Shown in pieces: positions 1-8,833 of a stretch of DNA of 64,000 nt. The stretch's first letter is position 1; each line of letters opens with the position of its first letter. A model generated the notes under the pieces. The model was not told the origin of the DNA, ran no database searches, and saw only the letters and a list, made by a program, of their open reading frames with translations. Location: the NCBI GenBank assembly GCA_964399165.1, contig CAYNPO010000003.1, forward strand, positions 1-64,000, written 5' to 3'. Source of the stretch: UBA6144 sp964399165. GTDB lineage: Bacteria > Bdellovibrionota > Bacteriovoracia > Bacteriovoracales > Bacteriovoracaceae. Made by a program: the position numbers and the translations under genes.

Positions 1-71
1 TTAAGGGGTAGTCTCGTTTCATTTAGTGTCCGAAATTAGGGGCTCAGATCACTTGCGCGGGCCTTTTTATT

Positions 72-1751
72 TCAGAGTTCGCTTTTGGGGAACCAGCCCT
101 CGTCATCAGGCTCTAGGTAAGAACCATAGGGCACCATGGCGCTGGCCGAGCAGCTTGCGCCGCCGGAGTCATCAAAGAGCAGGAAGTCATCCCAATCCAC
201 CAAGTCGTTGTAGTCCACTTGGCCTCCCCAAGGCAGGTTTTGCGCGCCACTGGCATCCATGCGGGCGGGGTTGACCGCCGCGCCGGTGTCCGCGTGGATG
301 TCTGACACGAAGGGGATCAGGGCCGCTGTGGGGGAGCGGTTCCACTCCCGCACGGCGACGCGGATGCGGGCCTTCACATCCATGGAATAGTCCATGCAGT
401 AGAAGGTGTAGTAGGGGCGGGCACGCAGGGTAGTGCCAGTCGCGTCGAGTGCGGCCAAATTGCCGGTGGCTAGGGCGGTGGGGATGCCGCCCCGGAAAGG
501 GTCGTCGGCCAGCTGGAGCACGTCCAATACGTTGCTGTAGGGGGCCGGGGTGAAGTAATCCTTGGTCCGCAGCATCTGTGAGCCGAGGGTCACGTACTCG
601 CCGATCACGTCGGCATTGTAGGCGGCCGAGCTGGTGCTGAAGTTGCCCGTGGTGCTGAAGTTGGCCACCCCGCTGCACTGGCGGGTGAAGCTGGCGTTGG
701 AGAGGTTGGTGTAGTAGCCCTTGGAGAAGGAAGAGGGGATGGTCAGTTCCTCAGTGTGGGCTTCGTCGTTCGTGAGGTAGTAGCGGGCGCTGAAACCTTT
801 CTCCACGAAGTCGCTGTCCGAGAACAAGTCGCGCACGGGTCCGCCCATGCAGTAGCGGGCGCGCCCCCCACATTCGAGGGAGCTCTCGCTTCCTTGGGTG
901 GCCTCGAGAACGTCCGGGGTCATGGGATCGGCGTCGTCGTCGACGGAGGCGAGCGTGAGAGTGTGGATGATCATACCGCCGGAGTCGCAGTTGGGGCCAC
1001 CCTCGTCCCGGTAGTCGAAGGTGCACATGTCCTGCGGGTCGGTGTCGGAGTCATAAGCGACGGTGGTGGTGGCCGAGAGGTCCAGCGAGCCCCAGCTGTC
1101 GGTGACGCCGGCGGCGGCGCCGTCGATGTTGAAGATTTTGTTGCAGGCCTCGGCGAGGGTGGGGAAGGCGGCCGAGTTGTTGGCGCCCCATCCAGCGAGG
1201 GTGTTGTCGAAGGCGGTTGCCGAGAAGTTGGAGACCACCTCGTCGTCGCACTCCACCTTCAGCATGATGCGCGCACTGCGGTCCTGGCGGCCGGAGATGC
1301 CCGGCCGCCATTGCCAGAACGAATAGGGCTCGTAACCGATGTAGGGGCAAGTATCCGCGTCTGCGCTCACCTGGAAGGTGAAGCCGTTGTAGAAGAGGGC
1401 CATTTCCTCGCTGTCCAGGTGGCAGGTGATGTCCTCGTCGGCGGCCAGCGTCGCGGGGGCCGTACCGCTCAGGTCCTCCACCCGGCAGGGGGTGCTCGCG
1501 GATTCGCCTTGGGGATGCAGGCTCATGCCGAGGAGTGAGGCAGCAGGGTCCTTGAGCGCGACTTGGAAGTTGTAGGTGGGGGTAGAGGCTCCACCGCCCC
1601 CACCGCCTCCGCCCCCGCCCGTGGCCGTCCCACCACCAGATGCGGCGGCTTCGGTGAGCTGCGGGGAGACCTTTTCCTGACACGCGGCGAGCGTGAGGAG
1701 GGTTCCCAACAGGACCATGTGTGCGACGAGGGACTCGAAGTTCTTCTTCAT
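72..1751 (-). CDS. Large exported lipoprotein of unknown function
   Basis: A 559-residue protein with a lipoprotein signal peptide: basic start, hydrophobic core and lipobox LAAC with the lipidated Cys near residue 24. A short linker with a run of about ten glycines (residues 38-55) follows, as if tethering the folded part away from the membrane. The rest is Cys-rich (more than ten Cys), which suggests disulfides in the periplasm or at the surface. AAGGAAGG precedes the ATG at 1751. I recognise no family or catalytic motif. It lies back to back with the exported gene at 1897. Confidence 0.8.
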   Translation of the reverse strand: MKKNFESLVAHMVLLGTLLTLAACQEKVSPQLTEAAASGGGTATGGGGGGGGGGASTPTYNFQVALKDPAASLLGMSLHPQGESASTPCRVEDLSGTAPATLAADEDITCHLDSEEMALFYNGFTFQVSADADTCPYIGYEPYSFWQWRPGISGRQDRSARIMLKVECDDEVVSNFSATAFDNTLAGWGANNSAAFPTLAEACNKIFNIDGAAAGVTDSWGSLDLSATTTVAYDSDTDPQDMCTFDYRDEGGPNCDSGGMIIHTLTLASVDDDADPMTPDVLEATQGSESSLECGGRARYCMGGPVRDLFSDSDFVEKGFSARYYLTNDEAHTEELTIPSSFSKGYYTNLSNASFTRQCSGVANFSTTGNFSTSSAAYNADVIGEYVTLGSQMLRTKDYFTPAPYSNVLDVLQLADDPFRGGIPTALATGNLAALDATGTTLRARPYYTFYCMDYSMDVKARIRVAVREWNRSPTAALIPFVSDIHADTGAAVNPARMDASGAQNLPWGGQVDYNDLVDWDDFLLFDDSGGASCSASAMVPYGSYLEPDDEGWFPKSEL

Positions 1752-1896
1752 ACGCCTTCCTTTGGCCTAGGCCATCTCCTGGTCTCATCGTCCGAAAAGG
1801 GCGGGGAATTTAACCTTCCACCATCGCCCTCCCTTTTTTCCCGAGTGCGCGTTACACTGAGGGAAAGACCCGTTGAATTCACGCCAAGGCGGAGAG

Positions 1897-2733
1897 TTGC
1901 GCTCGGAAAAACCGTCGACCACTTTGATCGTCTTTTGCCTCGCCTGGCTCGCGGCCACGGCCGCGTGGGCCGCCCGAGAAGCCGTGGTGGTGGTGCCCAA
2001 GGCGGTGGTGTGGGCCGATCCCCAGCGCTCGAGCCCCTTGGGGTACGTACGGCAGGGACGCGTGCTGCGCGTGGGGGACGAGGCCCGCCACAAACGCCAA
2101 GTGGTGCCGGTGGTGGTGTCGGGCCGCATCGGCTACGTGGCGGTGGAGGATCTGGACTTCCGTGGCGCCGGGCAATCCCAAGGCCGCTTCCACCGCTTCA
2201 AGGACGCCACCCTTGAGCGCTACGGCGACGAGATCATGCTCGGCTATTCCACCTGGCGGCCTTCCCCCGACTGGGGCAGCGGCGTGGACTTAAAGGGCCT
2301 GGCCCTCAAGGGCGAGATGCGCCTGGAAGAGCCCCGCAGGGGCTTTGGCATTTTGCTGGAGCATGCCGCCTGGGAAAGTGGGGGGGAGGGTGCCTTCCGC
2401 CTCTTCCAGCTGGGTGCGGGTGCCACCTGGGCCTTGGTGGACCAGAAAAACTTCCGCGTGAAGGCGGAGGCGTGGGCGCTCCTGGCCCCTTGGGCCCAGT
2501 ACCACATGGGCGGACTCTTCACCACCAACGGGACCGGGGCCGGCGGCATGGGTCAGCTCTCCACCGTGTTCCATCCCGGTGGGCGGCATTGGGGCGTGGA
2601 AGTTTCGGCCGGCTACAAACTCATGCGCTTCTTCGGATTCTCCGCCCCGGCTCCCTACAACACCATGGACACGGAACTCAATGACATGGTGGGAGGCCTG
2701 CGGCTCTCATTGGGCGTGGTTTACCGCTTCTGA
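1897..2733 (+). CDS. Exported SH3-like plus beta-barrel-like protein
   Basis: Opens with a signal peptide ending near AWA. A short segment resembling a bacterial SH3 domain follows (residues about 25-75, with the pattern VVVVPKAVVWADP and later GYVAVEDLDF). The remainder is rich in alternating aromatic and glycine strands ending in VVYRF, an aromatic C-terminus typical of outer-membrane barrels. I place the start at TTG 1897 because GGAG at 1891-1894 lies just upstream. A longer in-frame TTG at 1873 is possible. The 3' end overlaps the convergent gene at 2707 by 27 bases. Function unknown; an envelope protein is likely. Confidence 0.65.
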   Translation: MRSEKPSTTLIVFCLAWLAATAAWAAREAVVVVPKAVVWADPQRSSPLGYVRQGRVLRVGDEARHKRQVVPVVVSGRIGYVAVEDLDFRGAGQSQGRFHRFKDATLERYGDEIMLGYSTWRPSPDWGSGVDLKGLALKGEMRLEEPRRGFGILLEHAAWESGGEGAFRLFQLGAGATWALVDQKNFRVKAEAWALLAPWAQYHMGGLFTTNGTGAGGMGQLSTVFHPGGRHWGVEVSAGYKLMRFFGFSAPAPYNTMDTELNDMVGGLRLSLGVVYRF

Positions 2734-3318
2734 TCCGGGCAAGCTCAAAAGGCTCTTCACCCCTTCCAGGTCGGCGCGCCGGGAGTGGCGGTCCACTTCG
2801 ACTTCATCCCCGTCACGGGTGCGGGCCCAGAGCGTGAAGTAGCCCTTGTTTTGGAATCCCAAGGCCTCGTCCCCGCCGCGCAGCCGGGCCATGTTCGGAG
2901 TCTCCAGGAAATGCCGGATGAAGAAGGGCTCGTGGGGCGCCAGGATCCATCGGCGACGCCACACCAAAAGGCCCAGAAAACGCGTCTCCGCCACGAGCTC
3001 TCCCGGGGAGCGCACCAAGCGCTTTTCGTAGAGCAGGAACGCGGCGAGGGCCAACGGCACCAGCGCCAAAAGCAGCTGCAGGGAGCGCACCATCCACAGG
3101 TCGGTGCCATCCCCCAGCTCCGCCAGCTTGGCCAGCGGCGCCCGCACGGCCAACCACAGGAAGAAAACGGCGGCGAGGCTCGCGGCTGCGTAGCCCCAGA
3201 ACAGCCAGGGCAGTCCGTAGGATTTGAGGGTCACACGACGCACGTGCCCCCCTTGCATATCCATTTGGACGAAGCCCGTTTCTTCAGGATCGGCGGGGAA
3301 AGGGTAGAGAAGGCCCAT
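2707..3318 (-). CDS. Two-helix membrane protein, unknown
   Basis: A 203-residue protein with two predicted transmembrane helices (about residues 35-57 and 80-98) and a soluble C-terminal half of about 100 residues, with strands such as YFTLWARTRDGDEVEVDRHS, like a PH-like or membrane-anchored sensor domain. It follows the gene at 3328-4899 with only a 9-base gap, so the two are probably cotranscribed. No family recognised. Confidence 0.7.
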   Translation of the reverse strand: MGLLYPFPADPEETGFVQMDMQGGHVRRVTLKSYGLPWLFWGYAAASLAAVFFLWLAVRAPLAKLAELGDGTDLWMVRSLQLLLALVPLALAAFLLYEKRLVRSPGELVAETRFLGLLVWRRRWILAPHEPFFIRHFLETPNMARLRGGDEALGFQNKGYFTLWARTRDGDEVEVDRHSRRADLEGVKSLLSLPGSEAVNHAQ

Positions 3319-3327
3319 GGTTCCGGT

Positions 3328-4899
3328 TTACCCCGCTGGCATACCCTTCGTCCAGGAGCCATCCAGTGGGGCGAGATCCATGAGATCCAGCCGCGCCTCC
3401 AGGCGCTCCCGCTGGGCTTTTCGTTCGGAGGTGAGAGCGCGCAGATAGAGGTCGGCCCACTCACGGAAGGGAGCGGGCAAGTCCGGCGGTGCCACGGTGG
3501 CCACCAGCCCAAGTTCTTCTTCCAGCAACATCAAGAGCAATCGCAAGTGCGGATGGTAGGTGGCGGGGGCAGAGGCGAGGGTCTCCCGGGCCAAGGCCGG
3601 CAGGTGCAGGCGGTCCCGCTTCCCCTCCAGGTGCTTCCACTGCCACCATGGCCAGGCCCACGCGAAGGTGGGGAGTCCCCCCAGGGGACGGGCCCGGGCC
3701 AGGGCCATCTGGAAACGGTGGAACGCTCCCGGCACGTCTCCCAGATCCATCAGGCGTTGCGCCTGTCCCAGATCCTCCCAGGCAGCACGAATCGTTCCGG
3801 GCGTGGAGTCCGGCGGGGGCAGCAGTGTCTCGGATTGGCGCATGTCCTGGCGGAACAGGTCCTGCCAGCGTAGCAGGCGCGCTTGGAACCAGAGGGGAGG
3901 GACGCCCATGGAGGACTCTAGGCCGAGGGTGCCGGGGAAAAAGCTCAGGGCCTGCACGGTGGCGGGCCCCACCGCGCTGGCGTGGCGGGGGAAGGAGGCG
4001 GGGGCGAGGGTCAGGGCGCGCAGGGGGTGCTCTTCCCGCACCTCCCGCAAGCGGGCCCGGGCGTCGTCGCGTTTTTCCTGGCACAGGGAAAATCCTGCGG
4101 GCGCGGTGGAGAGCTGTGCCCCAGTGGCGCTCTTGACCAGCGTGCGGGCGTTGTACACCACCAGCTTTTCTTCGCGCAGGCCGTACTGGCGGGCGTCCAG
4201 CTGTGGCCCGGCCAGGTCCACCACCACCACCTGGCCCGAGGGATCACAGGCGTGGAAGGCCCACAGTCTGCGGGTCTGGCGGTGGCGCAGGAACTTACGC
4301 AAATCGGTGGCGTTGCGGTTTTCCCACAGAGCCTCCAGGGCCATGGGGCCAGCGTGGGCCCCGGACGCGTGGAAGAGCGGGGAAAACTTTCGGTGCAAAG
4401 CGAGCGTAAGGCCCGCGTCGTTCATGCCCGCCAGCGGCAGGAAGGGCACGCCCGGGACACAGGTGTAGACCATGCCCGGGCCCCGGGGCACGCGCAGATA
4501 GATGGTCTCGGTGGCCGCTCCTTGGAAGAGGGCCAAGGGCCACTCGGAGAGGCTGTGGTGCTCTGGTCCCTGTGTGACCTCGTTCCACCGGAAAGCGTTG
4601 AGCCCCCCGGGCAGGGAAGAGGCCTCCAAGCGCTCCAACACGGCCAGGTGCCGCTCCACCGTCTCGTCGAGTCCTTCGCAATAGGCACGAAGCCAGCCCG
4701 CCACCGCACCGCCTGGACGCGTGACCTCATCGGCGGGCAAAGGTTGCCGGGTCAAGAGGCGCCAGGCGCGGGAAGCGCCCGAAGGAAGGAGGCGCTCGCG
4801 CAGCTCGGCGTAGAGCGGGGCGTGCTTCTTCCCCAGAACGTAAAAATTCTCCTCGGGGTTACCGATCAGGCGAAGGGGCTCGGGACTGGGGCTCGTCAT
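3328..4899 (-). CDS. Peptidase C45 / acyltransferase-like protein, nucleophile apparently lost
   Basis: A 523-residue protein. The segment around residues 130-245 resembles the C45 (acyl-CoA:6-aminopenicillanate acyltransferase-like) Ntn-hydrolase family: PGVPFLPLAGMNDAGLTLAL matches the family's PG..G.nGMNe.GL block, followed by the helical region before a DPSGQVVVVDLAG strand. Active members have GCxxF at the nucleophile; the aligned segment here reads GGLNAF, so the catalytic Cys seems replaced. Residues after about 300 form an extra helical domain I do not recognise. Probably in an operon with 2707-3318. The family assignment is an inference from motif order and is not certain. Confidence 0.6.
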   Translation of the reverse strand: MTSPSPEPLRLIGNPEENFYVLGKKHAPLYAELRERLLPSGASRAWRLLTRQPLPADEVTRPGGAVAGWLRAYCEGLDETVERHLAVLERLEASSLPGGLNAFRWNEVTQGPEHHSLSEWPLALFQGAATETIYLRVPRGPGMVYTCVPGVPFLPLAGMNDAGLTLALHRKFSPLFHASGAHAGPMALEALWENRNATDLRKFLRHRQTRRLWAFHACDPSGQVVVVDLAGPQLDARQYGLREEKLVVYNARTLVKSATGAQLSTAPAGFSLCQEKRDDARARLREVREEHPLRALTLAPASFPRHASAVGPATVQALSFFPGTLGLESSMGVPPLWFQARLLRWQDLFRQDMRQSETLLPPPDSTPGTIRAAWEDLGQAQRLMDLGDVPGAFHRFQMALARARPLGGLPTFAWAWPWWQWKHLEGKRDRLHLPALARETLASAPATYHPHLRLLLMLLEEELGLVATVAPPDLPAPFREWADLYLRALTSERKAQRERLEARLDLMDLAPLDGSWTKGMPAG

Positions 4900-4940
4900 G
4901 ACTCTGGTCCGCCTTGTGTACGCTCTACCGGGAGGAAGCG

Positions 4941-5153
4941 ATGGAATGGATGAACGATCCCAGTGTGGTCACCGTCGGACTGGCCCTGGCGGTTTTCCGC
5001 ATTTGGCTGGAGACCGTGGGAATGGACTTCGCCAAACTCCCCGTCACCGCGCGAATCATGCCCGCCGAGAACGCCCGCCGCTTCCATAAGTGGGGCTTCT
5101 ACCTCAGTGTGGGTTATTTTATCACTTTCGCGCCCGGGATGCTGCTGTCTTGA
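4941..5153 (+). CDS. Small two-helix membrane protein
   Basis: A 70-residue protein starting at ATG 4941, chosen because GGAGG (4931-4935) sits six bases upstream. It has two hydrophobic stretches (about residues 8-22 and 48-66) separated by a basic, Asn/Arg-containing loop. It diverges from the C45-like gene, with the start inside a short intergenic region, and ends five bases before the convergent stop at 5158. No family recognised; a small inner-membrane protein is the simplest reading. Confidence 0.6.
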   Translation: MEWMNDPSVVTVGLALAVFRIWLETVGMDFAKLPVTARIMPAENARRFHKWGFYLSVGYFITFAPGMLLS

Positions 5154-5157
5154 GGGG

Positions 5158-6237
5158 TCAACCCTCGTAAAAATCCACCGTGGGCAGGAGCCGGTTGAGG
5201 AAAGAATGGTGGAAGCGCTTCCCGCGCCACTTCTCCAGCATTTCCTTGCGGCAACGGATATGGATGCTCACCTCACAAGGGGGCCCCGCGTCACTCAAGT
5301 TCTTAAGCTGATAGAATTTCCCGAGGAAGCGGAAGTGCTGGCGATTGGTGAGGCGGAAACCTTCATCCTTTTTCACCGCGTTCCAAACCATCCACGGGTC
5401 CTGTCGTGAGGTGAGCACCGAGGCCAGCGTGAGGTAGATCACGGTGTCGGACTCGAAGCCATCGCCCACCAGCACCAGTTTCTCCGGCACGCCGGTCATC
5501 AGCAGGATGTTCACGATGTGGTTGAGCTTGTAGAAGCCCTGGGTGCCCAGGTCCTTGGGGCCCAGCTCACCTTCAAACAGCGAGAAGACCCGCCGGTAGT
5601 CCTTCAGGAAGATGTGGGAAGTGAACAGCTCGTTGCGATAGAGCCAATCCCGGAGCGCGTTCTCGTAGAAGTGGGGCGAGGCCGACACCACGAACGGCTG
5701 GTAACCTTGTCCCACGTAGCGCTTCACCAGCTCGATGGAATTGGGCACGGGAGGGAAGTAGCCCAGCGGTCGGCGCAGGGATAGGTACAGCTCCCGGGGG
5801 GAGGAGTACCGGGTGTCCACCAACGTCTTGTCGAAATCCGTGATGATGATTTTTTTCTGACCACCCACCTGCAACGGGAGGAAGCTTCCGATCAAAAGGT
5901 CGAGGCCTGGGTGGGTCATGGTTTCGAACACCAGCATTTTCTCCACCCTCCCTTGGCTCGGGTGGGGAATTTTCAGATGGAAGTCCCCGAAAGAGTCGGA
6001 GTCGTACTCGCGGTTGAGCAACTCCTGATCCTGCTTGTCCAGGCCGATGATGCGCAAGCGGAATTGACGCGAGGAGAGAAGTCCCAGACTTTCGATGGGG
6101 CGGATGGGGGGCAGCCCGGGAAGGGGATTCTGCCAAAAATGGTGACGGGCCTGGCGCGAGAGGGAGAGGGATGCCCGCACGGACAGGTGGTCCTCGGAGG
6201 AGATGGCGGTGAAATGGACCAGCTGCGGGCGGCGCAT
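5158..6237 (-). CDS. App1-like phosphatidate phosphatase family protein (DUF2183)
   Basis: A HAD-type phosphatase of the App1/LNS2 kind. The nucleophile motif is TDFDKTLVDT (DxDxT) in the middle of the protein, followed by VVSASPHFYENAL (the motif II Ser region) and LVGDGFESD (motif IV acidic pair). Family members dephosphorylate phosphatidic acid or related lipids; the substrate here is inferred. I start at 6237 (MRRPQLVHF), because the upstream extension to 6330 runs into the divergent acylphosphatase leader and looks non-coding. 359 residues, no signal peptide. Confidence 0.8.
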   Translation of the reverse strand: MRRPQLVHFTAISSEDHLSVRASLSLSRQARHHFWQNPLPGLPPIRPIESLGLLSSRQFRLRIIGLDKQDQELLNREYDSDSFGDFHLKIPHPSQGRVEKMLVFETMTHPGLDLLIGSFLPLQVGGQKKIIITDFDKTLVDTRYSSPRELYLSLRRPLGYFPPVPNSIELVKRYVGQGYQPFVVSASPHFYENALRDWLYRNELFTSHIFLKDYRRVFSLFEGELGPKDLGTQGFYKLNHIVNILLMTGVPEKLVLVGDGFESDTVIYLTLASVLTSRQDPWMVWNAVKKDEGFRLTNRQHFRFLGKFYQLKNLSDAGPPCEVSIHIRCRKEMLEKWRGKRFHHSFLNRLLPTVDFYEG

Positions 6238-6304
6238 GGGATCATTGTACCACCGGGTTGCCCCTTGGTGCGATTTGCGACAGAATTCCCGCGCGGAGGT
6301 CCCC

Positions 6305-6583
6305 ATGCTGCAGATGAAACTGGTGATCAAAGGGAAGGTGCAAAAGGTTGGCTACCGCTGGAGCGTAGTGCAACACGTTCAGCAGGAAAATCCCGGCATT
6401 AAGGGCCGGGTCGTCAACCTTCCCGATGGCACGGTGGAACTACTGGCCCAAGGGGACATCGAGGCCCTGAAAAACCTCCATCGCTTCGCCACTAAGGGAC
6501 CTCCCCACGCGGAGGTGAGGGAGGTGGCCGAAGAAATCACCGAGATCTCCGGCTACACCTACGCCGATTTCTCCATGGGGTGA
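6305..6583 (+). CDS. acyP: Acylphosphatase
   Basis: A compact 92-residue acylphosphatase, hydrolysing acyl phosphates such as acetyl or carbamoyl phosphate in the cytoplasm. The phosphate-binding loop GKVQKVGYR carries the catalytic Arg, and GRVVNLPDGTVE carries the catalytic Asn. Both are in the positions typical of the family, although the usual VQGVGFR reads VQKVGYR. The start at ATG 6305 follows GGAGGT at 6295-6300. It diverges from the App1-like gene. Confidence 0.92.
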   Translation: MLQMKLVIKGKVQKVGYRWSVVQHVQQENPGIKGRVVNLPDGTVELLAQGDIEALKNLHRFATKGPPHAEVREVAEEITEISGYTYADFSMG

Positions 6584-6586
6584 AAC

Positions 6587-7744
6587 TCAGGCCTTCTTGA
6601 CCACAAAGGTCAGGGTCCCGTCATCCCATGTGCGGGTCATCTTGCGCCCGTCCAAGGGAGCGTTGACCGGAATGCGGTTCACGGTGCTTTCCACCCGGTC
6701 CACTCGCTCCACCCCCCCACCTTCCACCTTACGCTCGTCCCGGTGGCGGCGGTTGAAGGTCAGCACCAGCTCTTTGGTGTTGGCGGAGAGGAGCACTTCT
6801 TCTTTGGCGTAGTCGGGGACTTTCACTTTCAGCTCATAGGCGTCCGGCAGTTCGCGCACTTCGGGCCTGAGCTCGGTGAAACGGAAGAAGGGATCCCCTG
6901 AGCGGGCCTCGTCGGCCTCCACTCGCTTGAGCAAACTCTCGCGGGAAGCCGCCTGGACCTTGGCGTGGCGGGCCTCCAGATCTTTGGTCAGGGCCTCCTG
7001 CTGCTTCATCTGGTCTTGGTATTTCTTCTCGAAGAAGGCTTCGCGGCTGTAGAGGGTGCCTTGGTGGTGGTTAGTGAGCTTTTCCTGCTCCTTCACGTGG
7101 CGCTTGCCCATTTCCCCCAGTTGGGACTGGTGCTGGCGGTGGAGTCCCAGCACTTCCTGGCGCTGCTGGCGTTCGGTGCCGCTCTTAAGATGCTCGAACT
7201 TCGCCCCTTCCTTGGCGTGGGTCTCCGAGAACTGGGCGCGCTGCTGCTGGATCTTGTTCTTCCACAGGTTCTGTTGGTTGGCCTGCTCCGCGCGGTGCTG
7301 GTCCACCAGCTCGGCCGTGTGGCGGCGCTCCTTCTCGTTGAGGTCGCGCAGACCCTGGTTGAAGCGGTGGTTCTGCTCCATGATGCGCTCTTCGTGGCGC
7401 TGGGTGAGGAGCTGCTGTTCCTGCTGCTGGGCCTCGCGGGTGGTTTCGCGCTGGGCAGCTCCCTGGGCCGCAAGCCGCTTGGCCTCGGCCTCGGTGATGT
7501 TCTTGGTGCGCTCCAGGGAGTCACGCACCATCAGCAGTTTTTCTTCGCGGTTTTTCGCCTCTTCCTCCAGCTCCACCTGGTGCTGGGTCTTGAGGTTGGC
7601 CACGTCCGCTCGGTGGGCGGCCTTGGCGGCTTCCAACTCACGCTCCTGGCGCTCAGAAAGTTTGTTGAGTTCGGATTGGCCGCGCGCCTGTTGGGCGAGG
7701 ATCTCGCGGCGCATGGCCTGGGAGGCGTCGCGCACGGAACTCAT
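6587..7744 (-). CDS. Coiled-coil protein fused to C-terminal Hsp20-like domain
   Basis: A 385-residue protein. Residues about 5-285 are an almost unbroken Gln/Glu/Arg-rich coiled coil. The last 95 residues form an alpha-crystallin-like sandwich (DAYELKVKVPDYAKEEV, then ELVLTFNRRH, ending GTLTFVVKKA). Small heat-shock proteins normally have a short N-terminal arm, so a very long helical rod in front is unusual. The start at ATG 7744 overlaps the upstream stop in an ATGA, with GGGAGG before it. It is the third gene of a coupled operon 8327-6587. A scaffold or chaperone role is an inference. Confidence 0.75.
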   Translation of the reverse strand: MSSVRDASQAMRREILAQQARGQSELNKLSERQERELEAAKAAHRADVANLKTQHQVELEEEAKNREEKLLMVRDSLERTKNITEAEAKRLAAQGAAQRETTREAQQQEQQLLTQRHEERIMEQNHRFNQGLRDLNEKERRHTAELVDQHRAEQANQQNLWKNKIQQQRAQFSETHAKEGAKFEHLKSGTERQQRQEVLGLHRQHQSQLGEMGKRHVKEQEKLTNHHQGTLYSREAFFEKKYQDQMKQQEALTKDLEARHAKVQAASRESLLKRVEADEARSGDPFFRFTELRPEVRELPDAYELKVKVPDYAKEEVLLSANTKELVLTFNRRHRDERKVEGGGVERVDRVESTVNRIPVNAPLDGRKMTRTWDDGTLTFVVKKA

Positions 7745-8031
7745 GGGCGTGCCTCCCGGTCGCCGGGTGCGGGGCAGAGCTCGCGTCCGCGGCCGGTGTA
7801 GCCTGGGCACATCCAGGTGCGCATGAGAGTAAGGTCCACGCTGGAGCCGCCGTGGTAGGCGCGGTAGGCGACTGGGTTGAGGGTGCTGGCCACCGCGCGG
7901 GCGCGGGCAGCGGTCACTTGCGAGCCTTGGTCTTTGGGTTTTACCAGGTACTGGTAGACGCGGTATTCGGCCTGTGCCGCTGGAGCAGCGAGAGAGAGAA
8001 AGATGATGGCGAGGAGGGGACCTCGTCTCAA
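7741..8031 (-). CDS. Small exported protein (TTG start)
   Basis: A 96-residue protein with a signal peptide (basic start, LLAIIFLSLAAPAAQA, cleavage after AQA) and a short mature part with two Cys (TWMCPGYTGRG and ELCPAPG). The start is TTG at 8031, overlapping the TGA of the upstream gene by two bases, with AAGGAG six bases upstream. This short coding region is hidden inside a longer open frame whose upstream part is non-coding. Its stop overlaps the next ATG in ATGA, so it is translationally coupled on both sides. Function unknown. Confidence 0.7.
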   Translation of the reverse strand: MRRGPLLAIIFLSLAAPAAQAEYRVYQYLVKPKDQGSQVTAARARAVASTLNPVAYRAYHGGSSVDLTLMRTWMCPGYTGRGRELCPAPGDREARP

Positions 8032-8327
8032 TGCAGCTCCTTGAGACCGTCCAGGGCCTTGTACTCGACCATCTTGAAGAAAGCGTGGATGAACTCCCCG
8101 CGCTCGTCGTCGCTGAAGGCGCCCAGCGCGGTCTGTTTGCGGTCCCAGCTGTGGTGGCGCTCCAGGCGCTTGAGCCCTTCTTGGACCACTTTGCTGGCGC
8201 GGGCGAAACTCAGGCGGCGGGCGCCTCTGCCCAAAGACTCGCGGATCCATTGCTGGTGGAACAGGGGTAGGTGGCCCTGGGAAGCCAGGTCCAGGAGGGC
8301 GGTGAGCTCGTCGGTTCCGGGTTGCAT
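8028..8327 (-). CDS. Small helical cytoplasmic protein, unknown
   Basis: About 100 residues, helical and charged, with no membrane segment or signal peptide. I choose ATG 8327 because AGGA lies seven bases upstream. An alternative ATG at 8372 preceded by GGGGG would add 15 residues. It is the first gene of the three-gene coupled operon with the exported protein and the coiled-coil/Hsp20 fusion. No recognised domain. Confidence 0.65.
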   Translation of the reverse strand: MQPGTDELTALLDLASQGHLPLFHQQWIRESLGRGARRLSFARASKVVQEGLKRLERHHSWDRKQTALGAFSDDERGEFIHAFFKMVEYKALDGLKELH

Positions 8328-8437
8328 GTCACGTCCTGTGGTGGGTCCGGGCTTCCTGCCCGGTTTTCCCATTCTACCCCCACAGCCCGGCCCGACTCAG
8401 GCGGGAAGATTTGGCCGTTTTCGTGCTAAGCTAGGGC

Positions 8438-8830
8438 ATGTCCGATGAATTCTTCCTGCCCGAAGACACCGTGGAGTGGATCTCTCAGAAAAAATCCGAG
8501 CTCCTCGCTTGGGTTTTGGAGCATCAATCCCTGGATGACCTGCCTGTAGAGCGCCATGCCGATCTCATGGACGGAGTGGCCCCCACGCTGGCTTCGCCTG
8601 ATGAGGCATGGTCCCAGCGCTGGGATGGCCACGAGGTGCACGTGTGCCTCAAACTCTTCGAACGGCCCGAGATGCACTGGATGTTCGTGGTCAGCCTGAG
8701 CGCCCCCGTGATCAACCGCCCCGGGGAGGGTGCCGTGCTGGTGCCGATCCTGGTGCTGCCCACCTGGGACTCAAAATGGCTACGCCCTTGGCTCAAGGGC
8801 ACCCCGCTCACCGCGCGCTCGCTCCAGTGA
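8438..8830 (+). CDS. Hypothetical cytoplasmic protein
   Basis: A 130-residue acidic protein with no signal peptide, starting MSDEFFLPEDTVEW. The N-terminal half is helical and Trp-containing; the second half has strands (VHVCLKLFE, WMFVVSLSAP, VLVPILVLPT). I recognise no family. It is isolated, with a divergent operon upstream and a convergent lipoprotein gene ending three bases downstream. Confidence 0.65.
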   Translation: MSDEFFLPEDTVEWISQKKSELLAWVLEHQSLDDLPVERHADLMDGVAPTLASPDEAWSQRWDGHEVHVCLKLFERPEMHWMFVVSLSAPVINRPGEGAVLVPILVLPTWDSKWLRPWLKGTPLTARSLQ

Positions 8831-8833
8831 GGC

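Noticed and set aside
3982..4953. Plus-strand frame over the C45-like gene
   Set aside because: Shadow of the minus-strand gene, with Gly/Arg/Ala-rich low-complexity translation and no domain.
6965..7801. Long Leu-rich plus-strand frame
   Set aside because: Mirror of the coiled-coil gene on the minus strand (7744-6587), whose Gln/Glu codons read as Leu on the other strand; no start signal.
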